Assembly: GCF_030816115.1 (NCBI RefSeq) | Contig: NZ_JAUSXQ010000001.1 | Span: forward strand, 1,116,001-1,180,000 | Source of the DNA: Chryseobacterium sp. W4I1 | Lineage (GTDB): Bacteria; Bacteroidota; Bacteroidia; Flavobacteriales; Weeksellaceae | Direction of reading: 5' to 3' | DNA: 64,000 nucleotides | Part shown: positions 1-7,991 of the stretch, one piece after another | Position numbering within the stretch: the first letter of the stretch is position 1 | Layout: each line of letters opens with the position of its first letter | Program-made: the position numbers and the translations under genes | The notes under the pieces: generated by a model | Told to the model about the DNA's origin: nothing | The model's input: the letters and a program-made list of their open reading frames with translations, nothing else | Databases searched by the model: none

Positions 1-154
1 CATTGGGAAGCTGATTAGTTGAATCTGTAGTGTCGGGATAGCTGGATGTCACAGTGGCAGAGTCAGCAGACACTGTGCTTTTTTCGGTGTCCTGTTTTTT
101 ACAGCCTACTACGATTAAGCCTATTGCGATAATTGGTAAGAATAAATTTTTCAT
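1..154 (-). CDS. Partial secreted lipoprotein, 3' end cut by window edge
   Basis: The start codon lies at 154 on the minus strand and the frame stays open to the window edge. The first 18 residues are a classic lipoprotein signal: basic Lys after Met, a hydrophobic run, then VVGC with the acceptor Cys at residue 18. The visible mature part is Ser/Thr/Asp-rich and looks like a flexible linker, similar in style to the linker of the DUF4142 protein further right. The globular domain is outside the window, so the function is unknown. It is predicted to be anchored to a membrane through the lipidated Cys. Confidence 0.7.
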   Translation of the reverse strand, partial: MKNLFLPIIAIGLIVVGCKKQDTEKSTVSADSATVTSSYPDTTDSTNQLPN

Positions 155-282
155 AAGTTTATTTTAATAGTGGGTTAGTTAAATTCTCTAGAGATTCAAA
201 ATTAAATATTTACTCCACCGTATTTATATGAGTGAGATCATGTTGAACGTTTCTTGGGAATACTTATGATGCTTACCTTTAT

Positions 283-600
283 TTAATGATGCCTGATTCC
301 TCTTTGATGATAACTGACATTTTTATTAAATAATTGAAAGTTTTTAGGAATTGTCTGATTGTCGTCATAGTGATTGGTTACGGTTGAAAGTTTTTCTTCC
401 ATATCCTTAGTGTTAAAACGGACTTGCTTACCGTTTTTATACAACTTATCATCATAGGTTCTGTAGAGCTGGTTTTCCAGGTACATGTTTCCGTCAGGAG
501 CAGTAAATTGTTTTACTTTATTATTTCTTTTACGGAATGCAGCATAAAACAATGATCCAGCTGCAATCAAGCCCAATGTTATTTTTATTTTATTATCCAT
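283..600 (-). CDS. Small membrane-anchored hypothetical protein
   Basis: A 105-residue protein that I do not recognise. Residues 5-22 form a single hydrophobic segment followed by a basic stretch (RKRNNK), which fits one N-terminal membrane helix with the rest soluble. The middle is rich in Tyr, Asp and Asn, and the tail is His-rich. It lies between two minus-strand genes, about 130 bases from the lipoprotein and 160 bases from the PA2169-type gene, so it may be separately transcribed. Its setting among stress-type genes is the only functional hint. Confidence 0.6.
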   Translation of the reverse strand: MDNKIKITLGLIAAGSLFYAAFRKRNNKVKQFTAPDGNMYLENQLYRTYDDKLYKNGKQVRFNTKDMEEKLSTVTNHYDDNQTIPKNFQLFNKNVSYHQRGIRHH

Positions 601-715
601 AATGCTGTTTTTATTGTTTAAAATTACTTGCTATAGTTTTATAAAATGCATATTAAAGCATTAACAAGCAGGCAGTTAAAATATCAATTGCAAATTATCT
701 AAGAGATTTAGATTT

Positions 716-741
716 AAAAGAGAGTTTAAAAACTCTCTTTT
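716..741 (-). terminator. Rho-independent terminator after the PA2169-type gene
   Basis: A near-perfect inverted repeat (AAAAGAGAGTTT paired with AAACTCTCTTTT) lies just beyond the stop of the minus-strand gene that ends at 761. Read on the minus strand, the hairpin ends in a short T run. Confidence 0.7.
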
Positions 742-760
742 ATCTAGTGAATTCCTATTC

Positions 761-1210
761 CTAGTTTTGTCTTTCCAGATTTTCAAACTTAGCATAAGAA
801 GATTTCAAATGATGCAGCTGATCTGAAACCAGTCTTGAACTTTCAGGACACAGATCACCACTATCAAGGGCATTTTGATAAGCATCAATAGCAGCATTTT
901 CTCCGAATACTACGTTTTCAAGTGTAGATTCATCTTTATCTCCTGTAAGAGAATTTTTTACATCAATCCATGCCCGGTGGATAGCTCCCGCAGTACTCGT
1001 GGTATTGTCAGCTTGCCCACCTTTTGCATTGATGAGTCCTATGAGTTCTGTTTTCATTGTTTGAGATTGGGCGACCATATTGTCATAATCATTTCTTAAT
1101 GCAGAATGAGTATTCCATACTTTGTCCTCAACTTTTGAAAATCCTTCGATTCTGTCGTTGGTAATGTTCAGTAAATCATTAAGTACTGATACTGTTTTTT
1201 CGTCGTTCAT
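761..1210 (-). CDS. PA2169-family four-helix-bundle protein (DUF2383)
   Basis: A 149-residue all-helical protein with the layout of the PA2169/DUF2383 family: an N-terminal helix with LNDLLNITNDRIEGF, a second helix ending near IGLINAKGG, then the segment with AIHRAWIDVKNSLTG, and a C-terminal pair containing FGENAAIDAYQNAL. The family is ferritin-like in fold and is often found beside general-stress genes, but its biochemical role is not established. The start is supported by an A/T-rich leader (CACCATTTAAAATTTTTATT) that closely resembles the leader of the DUF4142 gene on the opposite strand. No signal peptide is visible, so it should be cytoplasmic. Confidence 0.85.
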   Translation of the reverse strand: MNDEKTVSVLNDLLNITNDRIEGFSKVEDKVWNTHSALRNDYDNMVAQSQTMKTELIGLINAKGGQADNTTSTAGAIHRAWIDVKNSLTGDKDESTLENVVFGENAAIDAYQNALDSGDLCPESSRLVSDQLHHLKSSYAKFENLERQN

Positions 1211-1545
1211 AATAAAAATTTTAAATGGTGTTTAACATAATTTGCAATAACTATGCCTGCTGTCTGTAACTTGTGGTAGCAAGATTAAAAAAAATAAATA
1301 AGTAGTTCTTTATAAATATGAGTCCTGAGTTGACAATGATCTTAATGTGGTTGTAGAAAAAGGCTATAGGTAAGTTAGCTGGTGCCTAATGTAGAAGTTA
1401 TTATTCAATGGTATGTATTTCGTAAATATTTGGCAAAAAATTTGTTATATCATTCATTAATATCATTTATTAAATTATTATCACCATTTAAAATTTATTA
1501 TTATGAAAAATTCTGTTTTAAACGGTTTTTGCAGCCATTTCTCTT

Positions 1546-2109
1546 ATGGCCTGCAAAAAAAATGAAACTACGACCGTAAGTCATTCTACAGACAGCGTAT
1601 CAGTGACGCCAATGGACTCTCCAATGGCTGTAAACGACACTGTAAAAACCACCAACACTCCAGCTTCCAGTACTCTTAGTGATCAGGACAAAAAATTTGC
1701 TGATGCTGCTGCCAAAGGAGGTCTCATGGAAGTAATGATGGGACGACTGGCTGCTACCAATGGCACACATGCTTCGGTAAAGACCTTGGGAGAAATGATG
1801 GTAAAAGATCATAGCAAGGCCAATGATGAACTCAAAAAATGGGCATCGTCAGCTAACTACACACTGCCATCTGTTTTAGATGCTGATCAACAAAAGAAAT
1901 ATGATGACCTGAAAGCAAAAAAAGGAACAGATTTCGACCGCATGTATGCGGATTTAATGGTTTCTGATCATAAAAAGGATATTGAAGAATTTAAAAAAGA
2001 AGGTTCTGACGGTACTGAGGCAAACCTAAAATCTTTTGCCAACAAAACATTACCTACGTTACAACACCACCTAATGGAATCAGAAAAAACTAAGGCTGCA
2101 GTTAAATAA
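1546..2109 (+). CDS. DUF4142 protein with frameshifted lipoprotein signal
   Basis: The intact frame gives a 187-residue protein: a Ser/Thr-rich linker, then a DUF4142 ferritin-like helical domain from about residue 43 (DQDKKFADAAAKGGLMEVMMG) to the C-terminus (TLPTLQHHLMES). The frame starts at an internal ATG whose context is the end of a lipobox (LMAC). A better start is the ATG at 1503, which has the conserved leader, but it is out of frame because of one extra A in the AAA at 1520-1522. Removing it gives a standard lipoprotein signal (MKNSVLTVFAAISLMACKKN). As sequenced, the protein would lose its signal peptide. DUF4142 proteins are usually exported; their function is unclear. A strong terminator follows. 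Confidence 0.85.
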   Translation: MACKKNETTTVSHSTDSVSVTPMDSPMAVNDTVKTTNTPASSTLSDQDKKFADAAAKGGLMEVMMGRLAATNGTHASVKTLGEMMVKDHSKANDELKKWASSANYTLPSVLDADQQKKYDDLKAKKGTDFDRMYADLMVSDHKKDIEEFKKEGSDGTEANLKSFANKTLPTLQHHLMESEKTKAAVK

Positions 2110-2204
2110 ATCATATACAGCTATTATGATCTTGATCATAAACCAGAAATGATAATTCCATTAATTTTGAGTTAGAATTTCATCATTTTTGCATCCCTTT
2201 TATG

Positions 2205-2231
2205 CTCCTCCTGTTCTTAGGAGGAGTTTTT
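2205..2231 (+). terminator. Rho-independent terminator after DUF4142 gene
   Basis: An 8-bp GC-containing stem (CTCCTCCT with AGGAGGAG), 6-base loop, followed by TTTTT, about 95 bases after the DUF4142 stop codon. Confidence 0.85.
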
Positions 2232-2371
2232 ATTGTTATATCAGAGGATGGAATACTTATTATTTTTTAGGTACCACATCGATCGTAACTGGTCTGGATT
2301 TTGCATTTTGTATGCCACCAATTCTATTTCAACTAAGATCTTTAATAACCTTAACTTAAATATAAAAATTT

Positions 2372-2968
2372 ATGAAGATCGATGAACATTTATTGCTTAG
2401 CCATGGTGCAATATTTCAGGATTATGAAGCAAAAGAAACTATTTTTTTTGTCGGAGATACTCCCCGATATTATATGCAGATTACGCAAGGAAGTGTTGAG
2501 CTCAATAATTTTCTTGAAGACGGTAAAGAAGTAATGGTTGGCCTGTTTTCAGAAGGCAATAGTATTGCAGAATCCTTACTTTTCACAGATCAGCTCTATC
2601 CCATAAATTGTGTGGCAAAGACCGACTGTACATTATTAAAACTTGATAAAACCAGTTTTCTCGAAATTCTGAGAAATGACTCTGCCCTGGCAATGCGGGC
2701 TTTAGAACGGCTGTCTGCTGATCTCATATACTATTATAACATACAAACTATTATCGCAGAATCCCAGCCCGTGAGTAAAATTAAGGGGTTGCTTGATTAT
2801 TATAAGGCGTACAGCGGAATTAAAAACAATCATCCTTTCAAAGTTCCATTTACCAGGCAGGAGATTGCTAAAATAGTCGGGCTTCGGGTCGAAACCGTAA
2901 TCCGTACGATCAAGAAAATGGAGCAAGATTGCATGCTTGCTATCAAAGAGCGGAAAATATATTATTAA
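2372..2968 (+). CDS. Crp/Fnr-family transcriptional regulator
   Basis: A 198-residue protein with the two domains of the Crp/Fnr family. The N-terminal cyclic-nucleotide-binding-like barrel spans about residues 15-120 (IFFVGDTPRYYMQITQGSVE is its typical core). The C-terminal winged helix spans about 140-198, with the recognition helix in TRQEIAKIVGLRVETVIRTI and the wing ending in KIYY. No Fnr-type cysteine cluster is visible, so oxygen sensing through an iron-sulfur cluster is unlikely; the ligand is unknown. It sits alone between the stress genes and is a candidate regulator for them. A decayed homologue of the same family lies at 7485-7772. Confidence 0.92.
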   Translation: MKIDEHLLLSHGAIFQDYEAKETIFFVGDTPRYYMQITQGSVELNNFLEDGKEVMVGLFSEGNSIAESLLFTDQLYPINCVAKTDCTLLKLDKTSFLEILRNDSALAMRALERLSADLIYYYNIQTIIAESQPVSKIKGLLDYYKAYSGIKNNHPFKVPFTRQEIAKIVGLRVETVIRTIKKMEQDCMLAIKERKIYY

Positions 2969-3161
2969 AGGACCTCAGCTAAATAATCGGATCTGAAAAT
3001 CATGAGAGCCACTAACAAACATGTATGTCACTTTGTAGGCTGATCATTGAGCCGATGTACCTCAGACTTTATTCTGATTCCGGTAAAAATTCGTTTGATC
3101 AGGTAACTGCAACCTTGCACAGGGCAATTTTTTAAGGTAAAACATTAAAATAATAAATACT

Positions 3162-3347
3162 ATGAACGTTAAACGCACATTTGGAACGATTCTGACAATC
3201 CTGGGAATTGCAGGTATGATTTACACTGGGTATGAATTGATCAATAAAAGTTCTGGCTATACGACTTTGGGCGTAGTTGGTATTATTGGTCTGATATTTT
3301 TTTTCTCGGGAATAGGCCTTGTGAAGAATACAAGAGATGAATCATAA
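3162..3347 (+). CDS. Small two-helix membrane protein
   Basis: A 61-residue protein with two hydrophobic segments, about residues 9-25 and 36-54, separated by a short polar turn (NKSSGYTT), so a hairpin in the inner membrane. I do not recognise a named family with certainty; similar short proteins are common in flavobacteria. The start has the A/T-rich leader typical of this region. A terminator follows at 3413. Confidence 0.65.
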   Translation: MNVKRTFGTILTILGIAGMIYTGYELINKSSGYTTLGVVGIIGLIFFFSGIGLVKNTRDES

Positions 3348-3412
3348 AGCCAACAATTTATAAACATTCCATGCTATTAAAAAAAGTATGTTTAATTAAA
3401 AACTATAAGATT

Positions 3413-3439
3413 AAGGCATTCTGTAAATGAATGCCTTTT
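3413..3439 (+). terminator. Rho-independent terminator after small membrane protein
   Basis: A 9-bp stem (AAGGCATTC with GAATGCCTT), 7-base loop, followed by a short T-rich stretch. It lies between convergent genes and could serve both directions. Confidence 0.7.
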
Positions 3440-3623
3440 GAATTTTACCTTTTTAAATGGTATACTGAAAACAATATAGTCTGAAGATTAAACAAGATTT
3501 TCAGACTATCATGAGATATGAATTTATTCAACTGCTCTATTCAATGGTGATAATTTCATGATGAACTGTTTAATTAGAAGATACTGCTTGAGAATTTTCT
3601 GAGTTACCTTAGGCTAACTGAAC

Positions 3624-4454
3624 TCAATAACGAACCGCTTTATTTATTTCTATAGGATTATTGTATTTTCTGATCACCTCCTGCATATTTTTTGTCTGAT
3701 TATTCAGCTCGTCAACAGTATGAATCTCCGTTCCATTGATATTAATTTTCAAATTTGTATTGGATTTGTTGAAATTGTTTCTTTCAAAAGCAAAAGGATC
3801 ATTGTAAAAATCCTTCATCAGCTTAACTTTCTGTTTTTCATTAATCGGAATTGCTCTGTTTCCGAAGTTCGATTCTACAAAATGGTCAGTAGACTGAATT
3901 CCGGGAAGCTTCTGGCTTTTTATCAGGCTATATATGAAATTTTTTCTAAAATCCCAGAGTTCAAAAATCAGTCCCGGAAGTCCTCTGAATTTATAAGGTC
4001 CTTCATAAAAAAGAATATCTTTACAGAACCATGCAGTCCAGTTTCTTCCTCCAAATTGGGTAGTGGCTTTTTGGAGTGTATAATTTTCCACTTTTTTTGT
4101 TTCATCCGAAATAACCCAGCTTAGCTTATCTGTTGTGTTAAAAGAATAGTATCCTTCTTTTATGGCAATGAAATTTATATGATCAAAAGTATTAATCTTT
4201 CTTTTCACAATCTGTCCCGACATGTCAGTGTGGCTATTGTTTGTGCCAAATTTGTTATTTAGGGAATCAACTTCCAATAAATTCTGGCCATAAAATTTGA
4301 CTTCCCGGGAGTTGATATCCAGCACCATATTTAGTTGTTCATATCCTGCTTCTGTTGAATCCATTTTGTACTGTAGCTTATAAACGAATCTATAAGTTTG
4401 TGACTGAATGAATAGGGTAAAGAATAGAGCAGATAAGGCAAAAATATTTTTCAT
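3624..4454 (-). CDS. GLPGLI family secreted protein
   Basis: A 276-residue protein with a signal peptide (hydrophobic run FALSALFFTLFI, probable cleavage near SQT around residue 20). The name-giving motif GLPGLIFEL lies near residue 155, preceded by WTAWFCKDILFYEGPYKFRG, which is the usual context. This family is confined mainly to Bacteroidota and is expanded in flavobacteria. Its role is unknown; an extracytoplasmic location is inferred from the signal peptide. It lies downstream of the SdhB-like gene but is separated from it by over 300 bases, so it is probably transcribed on its own. Confidence 0.88.
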   Translation of the reverse strand: MKNIFALSALFFTLFIQSQTYRFVYKLQYKMDSTEAGYEQLNMVLDINSREVKFYGQNLLEVDSLNNKFGTNNSHTDMSGQIVKRKINTFDHINFIAIKEGYYSFNTTDKLSWVISDETKKVENYTLQKATTQFGGRNWTAWFCKDILFYEGPYKFRGLPGLIFELWDFRKNFIYSLIKSQKLPGIQSTDHFVESNFGNRAIPINEKQKVKLMKDFYNDPFAFERNNFNKSNTNLKININGTEIHTVDELNNQTKNMQEVIRKYNNPIEINKAVRY

Positions 4455-4768
4455 AAAAGATAATTTTAATCAGATAAGAGTATAAGTGATTTAAACTTTA
4501 TAATGCATCCTTAAGGCTTTCACTTTTTTCAGCTGTCATGGAATTGTAGCCCGAAGCGAAAGTTTCCGTGACTGGTCCATAAGACAGTAAAAAGTTCTTC
4601 AGTGATCATAGCAGTTGGTGTTGATTTATCATAACAAGTTAATCTATTTATCTGAAACCTCATCCAATCACTTAAGGCTAATCAAACGATGGAACAGCAG
4701 GCAATTGTCAAAATTCGCGACTGTAAGATCTATTTCTAAGGTATTCTTCTTATTCCTACAACTAAAAG
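4455..4768. other. 314-base intergenic stretch, no supported gene
   Basis: Between the GLPGLI gene and the SdhB-like gene. On the minus strand two overlapping short frames (about 25-35 codons, around 4498-4625) read like protein but have no start in a good context and match no family I recognise. They could be remnants of a lost gene. I see no convincing terminator or RNA gene here. Confidence 0.4.
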
Positions 4769-5533
4769 TTATTCCTTGCTAATCCAGGCAGATATATATT
4801 CCCTGTTCATTCTGGCAATATTATCGAGGGAAATACCTTTTGGGCATTCGACTTCGCAGGCGCCTATTACAGAGCAGTTTCCAAATCCTTCGTCATCCAT
4901 GGCCTGTACCATATTCAGAACCCGTCTTCTTGCTTCAACCCGTCCCTGAGGAAGCAGTGCAAAATGCGAAACCTTGGCTCCTACAAACAGCATGGCAGCT
5001 CCGTTGGGGCAACAGGCAACACAGGCTCCACAACTTATGCATGCGGCTGCGTCCATTGCCTTGTCTGCGTTTTCTTTAGGAACCAGAATAGCATTGGCAT
5101 CCAGCGTATTTCCTGAAGTATTCACTGAGATGAATCCTCCAGCTGCCATAATCCGGTCGAAAGCGCTTCTGTCTGTAATAAGATCTTTAATGACGGGAAA
5201 GGCAATACTTCTCCATGGTTCAATAACGATGGTGTCTCCATCATTAAACATCCGCATATGCAGCTGACAGGTAGTGATTCCTGTATCCGGGCCATGGGCT
5301 CTTCCGTTGATATATAAGGAACACATCCCACAGATGCCTTCCCGGCAGTCGTGATCAAAGGCAATAGGCTCCTGATTTTCATTGATCAGTTGTTCATTAA
5401 GGATGTCCAGCATTTCGAGAAATGAGGCATCTTTCGAGATATCCGAAACCTTATAAACTTCAAATCTGCCTTTTGATTTCCTGTTTTTCTGACGCCAGAT
5501 TTTCAGCGTTAGATTTAAGCCTTTATTATGCAT
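4769..5533 (-). CDS. sdhB: Succinate dehydrogenase/fumarate reductase iron-sulfur subunit, unlinked to other subunits
   Basis: A 254-residue SdhB/FrdB-type electron-transfer subunit. The N-terminal plant-ferredoxin-like domain holds the [2Fe-2S] cysteines in CREGICGMC plus a later Cys (GITTC). The C-terminal domain carries the [4Fe-4S] motif [12 protein letters not shown] and the [3Fe-4S] motif [12 protein letters not shown]. In the enzyme this subunit passes electrons from the flavoprotein SdhA to the membrane quinone site. Here neither sdhA nor sdhC is adjacent: upstream lie two cyanophycinase-like genes and downstream a GLPGLI gene. It may supply the main enzyme from an unlinked locus or be a specialised paralogue. 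Length and all cluster ligands look intact. Confidence 0.93.
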   Translation of the reverse strand: MHNKGLNLTLKIWRQKNRKSKGRFEVYKVSDISKDASFLEMLDILNEQLINENQEPIAFDHDCREGICGMCSLYINGRAHGPDTGITTCQLHMRMFNDGDTIVIEPWRSIAFPVIKDLITDRSAFDRIMAAGGFISVNTSGNTLDANAILVPKENADKAMDAAACISCGACVACCPNGAAMLFVGAKVSHFALLPQGRVEARRRVLNMVQAMDDEGFGNCSVIGACEVECPKGISLDNIARMNREYISAWISKE

Positions 5534-5610
5534 AATTTAATTTTTTAATGATAACTTTAATCAAATCATTAGGAACTAAACACAGTATCGTTTGTAGTAT
5601 TGATGAGATT

Positions 5611-6450
5611 TTAATCCGGACTTCCTTTCATTTCACCGGTAGTCAGATTGATGCGGCAGCCGTCTGTCATCAGATGTACTTTGAGATTTTCAGCGTACAC
5701 GGGATCTCCATCCTTTACAGAATCTATATTGGTCTGGTTCATGTTCTTTGCACTGATGATGACAGCCATTCCTGAACCTTTACAGATTGCAGTATTTCCA
5801 TTCTCTATCAGTAATGCGGTATCTTCACCCAATCCGATTCCCCAATGTTCCGGATGCAGTATAGCTGCATGAGCCAGTCTTCCGAATCTTCCCCGGTGTA
5901 CAAAATGTGTATCTACAATACAGTTATCAATCAGTCCTAAACCTTTGCGCAGCTTAATGTCATGATCTACAATAGCTTCGCCATTTTCCGCTTCAGCAAT
6001 GACAATTTCCGGCATACACATGGCACCTGCACTTGTTCCTGCAATCACAAAATCCTTGTCATTCATATATCTTTCTAATAGTATATCGTTGACTACAGAC
6101 ATTTTCAGCTCTTCACATATTTTGTTCTGGTCACCCCCAGTGAAGAACACGGTTTTGGCATCAGTGATTCTTTTTAAATGATAATCTGTGTGCATTTGTT
6201 GATCGCAGATATCCAGGAAATCAAAATTTGTATACCCGATCTCATTGAATGTTTTCTGGTAGATCTCTTTCATACTTTCTGGTTCAGAACTGGCGGTAGT
6301 AATTACCTCGATACGGTCATCCTTCGACTGAACGAGAAGCTTGAGAATTTCATGTGGTGAAAAATCATCATTGGTATTTTCCATTTTCACTTCTGTTCCG
6401 TTTCTGTCTTCTTTACCGCCTATAATTAATAATTTTCCCTTTGAAATCAT
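5611..6450 (-). CDS. cphB: Cyanophycinase (peptidase family S51)
   Basis: A 279-residue S51-family protein. The nucleophile elbow GTSAGAM (about residues 138-144) has the catalytic Ser, and the segment VDTHFVHRGRFGRLA carries the His and the Arg-rich substrate site seen in cyanophycinases. The C-terminal part has LGEDTALLIENGN. Known members hydrolyse cyanophycin, a poly-Asp backbone with Arg side chains, to beta-Asp-Arg dipeptides; related S51 enzymes cleave other Asp peptides. No signal peptide is visible. It lies 42 bases downstream of a paralogue and 77 bases upstream of the SdhB-like gene, suggesting one transcript. No cyanophycin synthetase is present in the window. Confidence 0.9.
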   Translation of the reverse strand: MISKGKLLIIGGKEDRNGTEVKMENTNDDFSPHEILKLLVQSKDDRIEVITTASSEPESMKEIYQKTFNEIGYTNFDFLDICDQQMHTDYHLKRITDAKTVFFTGGDQNKICEELKMSVVNDILLERYMNDKDFVIAGTSAGAMCMPEIVIAEAENGEAIVDHDIKLRKGLGLIDNCIVDTHFVHRGRFGRLAHAAILHPEHWGIGLGEDTALLIENGNTAICKGSGMAVIISAKNMNQTNIDSVKDGDPVYAENLKVHLMTDGCRINLTTGEMKGSPD

Positions 6451-6492
6451 AATTTATTTGTTTTTTAGAGTTGTATTATTTTTTAATTTTAT

Positions 6493-7293
6493 TTATGATA
6501 TAGCGTCACCGCTCTGAAGATTGATTTTGCATCCATCGATCAGAACACGACCTTTAAGATTTTTCAGATAGATACAATCGGGCCTGTAATCAGGATCCGA
6601 TTCTTTTATATATCTCGCATTAATGACCATAATAGTTCCGCTTCCTTTGCAGGTGGCCAGACATCCTTTTTCAATAATCAATGCCGTGTTTTCTCCCATT
6701 CCCATTCCCAAAAACTGCTGATGTTTTATAGCTGTTAAAGCAAGTTGCTTAAAGCGGGTATTCTGAAACTGCGTGTCTATAATACAGTGATTGATAAACC
6801 CTAGCCCCGGCTCAAGATTTATCATATTGTCTTCATCGTCAAGCATCATAATTCCGGGAATACATTGGGCTCCCCGACACAGTCCGGCAATGGTGAAATG
6901 ACTTTCGTACAGATATCTCTTATACAAAAGGCGTATTACGGCAGAATTTTTCAGGATACTGTAAATCCGGGACTGTTCACCAATAAAAAAAACTGTTTTT
7001 GCTTCTGATAACCGTTCCAAACATTGCTCTTCATCCAGAGGTTCTTCTATATGCAGAAAGTCAAAATTACTGAATCCCATGTGGCTTAAACTGTCACAGC
7101 ATTCATTTCGGAAATCAGCGGACGGTAAACAAGCTGAGGTGATGATCTCGATGCGGTCATCTTTTTTTTCGGTTAAAATATTCAGGAACTCCGGAGCGAC
7201 ATTAAAGCGGCCGGAATGATTATTTCCGGTTTCTCCTTCATCCGTCTTGTGTTTTGTATTTCCTATAATGAGTAATCTGCCTGCGGGAGTCAT
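6493..7293 (-). CDS. Cyanophycinase-like paralogue with altered catalytic residues
   Basis: A 266-residue S51-family protein that aligns along its length with its neighbour (shared features include the N-terminal GRLLIIG, the block DRIEIITSA, TVFFIGE, GLGFINHCIIDTQF and CKGSG). The nucleophile elbow reads GLCRGAQ instead of GTSAGAM, so Ser becomes Cys and the next Ala becomes Arg. The conserved His after the Asp is Gln (DTQF rather than DTHF), and the Arg-rich loop is shorter. Either the reaction differs or this is a non-catalytic partner of the adjacent enzyme. It is the first gene of the probable transcript. Confidence 0.85.
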   Translation of the reverse strand: MTPAGRLLIIGNTKHKTDEGETGNNHSGRFNVAPEFLNILTEKKDDRIEIITSACLPSADFRNECCDSLSHMGFSNFDFLHIEEPLDEEQCLERLSEAKTVFFIGEQSRIYSILKNSAVIRLLYKRYLYESHFTIAGLCRGAQCIPGIMMLDDEDNMINLEPGLGFINHCIIDTQFQNTRFKQLALTAIKHQQFLGMGMGENTALIIEKGCLATCKGSGTIMVINARYIKESDPDYRPDCIYLKNLKGRVLIDGCKINLQSGDAIS

Positions 7294-7484
7294 AATAAAT
7301 TTTTAAGGTTAATGGAATTGGTCATTATCTATTTTATACCTGTGATTTCGGTTATAAGATAGATTAGAATAGGATAATGACGGTTTTGTTATTCCAAACT
7401 TAGAGAATAAAAGGACATTATATTTATGATGCCAATCACAAATGTTTAAAAATTGATCGTCCTCTGTTTTTACATAAAATAGGT

Positions 7485-7772
7485 ATGGTTTTACAGTATA
7501 AACACAATCTGTATACAAGTCTTGCAGACCGGCTCTATTACAAATATATTATGCTGCAGAAAAATCTCTGGAAACTGGAAGAACAGTTGGAAGGAATTAT
7601 GGACTATCTGAAAAGTTTCAGGAGAAACAGGAGAGTTTCACCTTCGAAATTCCTCTCACGCGACAGCAGCTGGCTTCGTTTACCAGCCTCAGGGTAGAAA
7701 TAGCCATCAGGGTATCAAACGAATGGAAAACAAAAAGTATTAAAAATACAAAACAGAAAAATTTTCTATTAA
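7485..7772 (+). pseudogene. Decayed Crp/Fnr-family regulator, C-terminal part only
   Basis: Three frames in succession spell the second half of a Crp/Fnr regulator. The first gives the dimer helix (SLADRLYYKYIMLQ, then LEGIMDYLKSF). After a missing base near 7614-7618 a second frame gives the DNA-binding part (FTFEIPLTRQQLAS, then LRVEIAIRV). A third frame gives the terminal wing (VLKIQNRKIFY) and the stop at 7770-7772. The ligand-binding half is absent: its expected place is taken by the divergent cyanophycinase-like gene. With at least two frame changes and a missing half, this looks like real decay rather than one sequencing error. Confidence 0.8.
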
Positions 7773-7991
7773 TCGTCCTGATATGACGTCAATCATAAAA
7801 TAGAGAATCAATGATGCTGTAATTTTGATATATCAATTATGATAAAAACTCTAAAAACCTTTTGATTTAATAAAGGTATCGAAAAGCATTCAGCTTGTAA
7901 AATTCATAAAATAAGACAAAAACCATTGCCGCTTTAATACTAGTTAAAAGCAGTAATATATCACCCAAATATTAATAATAAAAAATTTATT

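Noticed and set aside
1382..1579. 65-codon plus-strand frame before the DUF4142 gene
   Set aside because: It overlaps the leader and signal region of the DUF4142 gene and has no typical start.
4498..4625. Short protein-like frames on the minus strand
   Set aside because: Too short, two frames compete, no start context or family match.
7309..7518. 69-codon minus-strand frame
   Set aside because: It runs through AT-rich intergenic DNA and into the Crp remnant; no motif.
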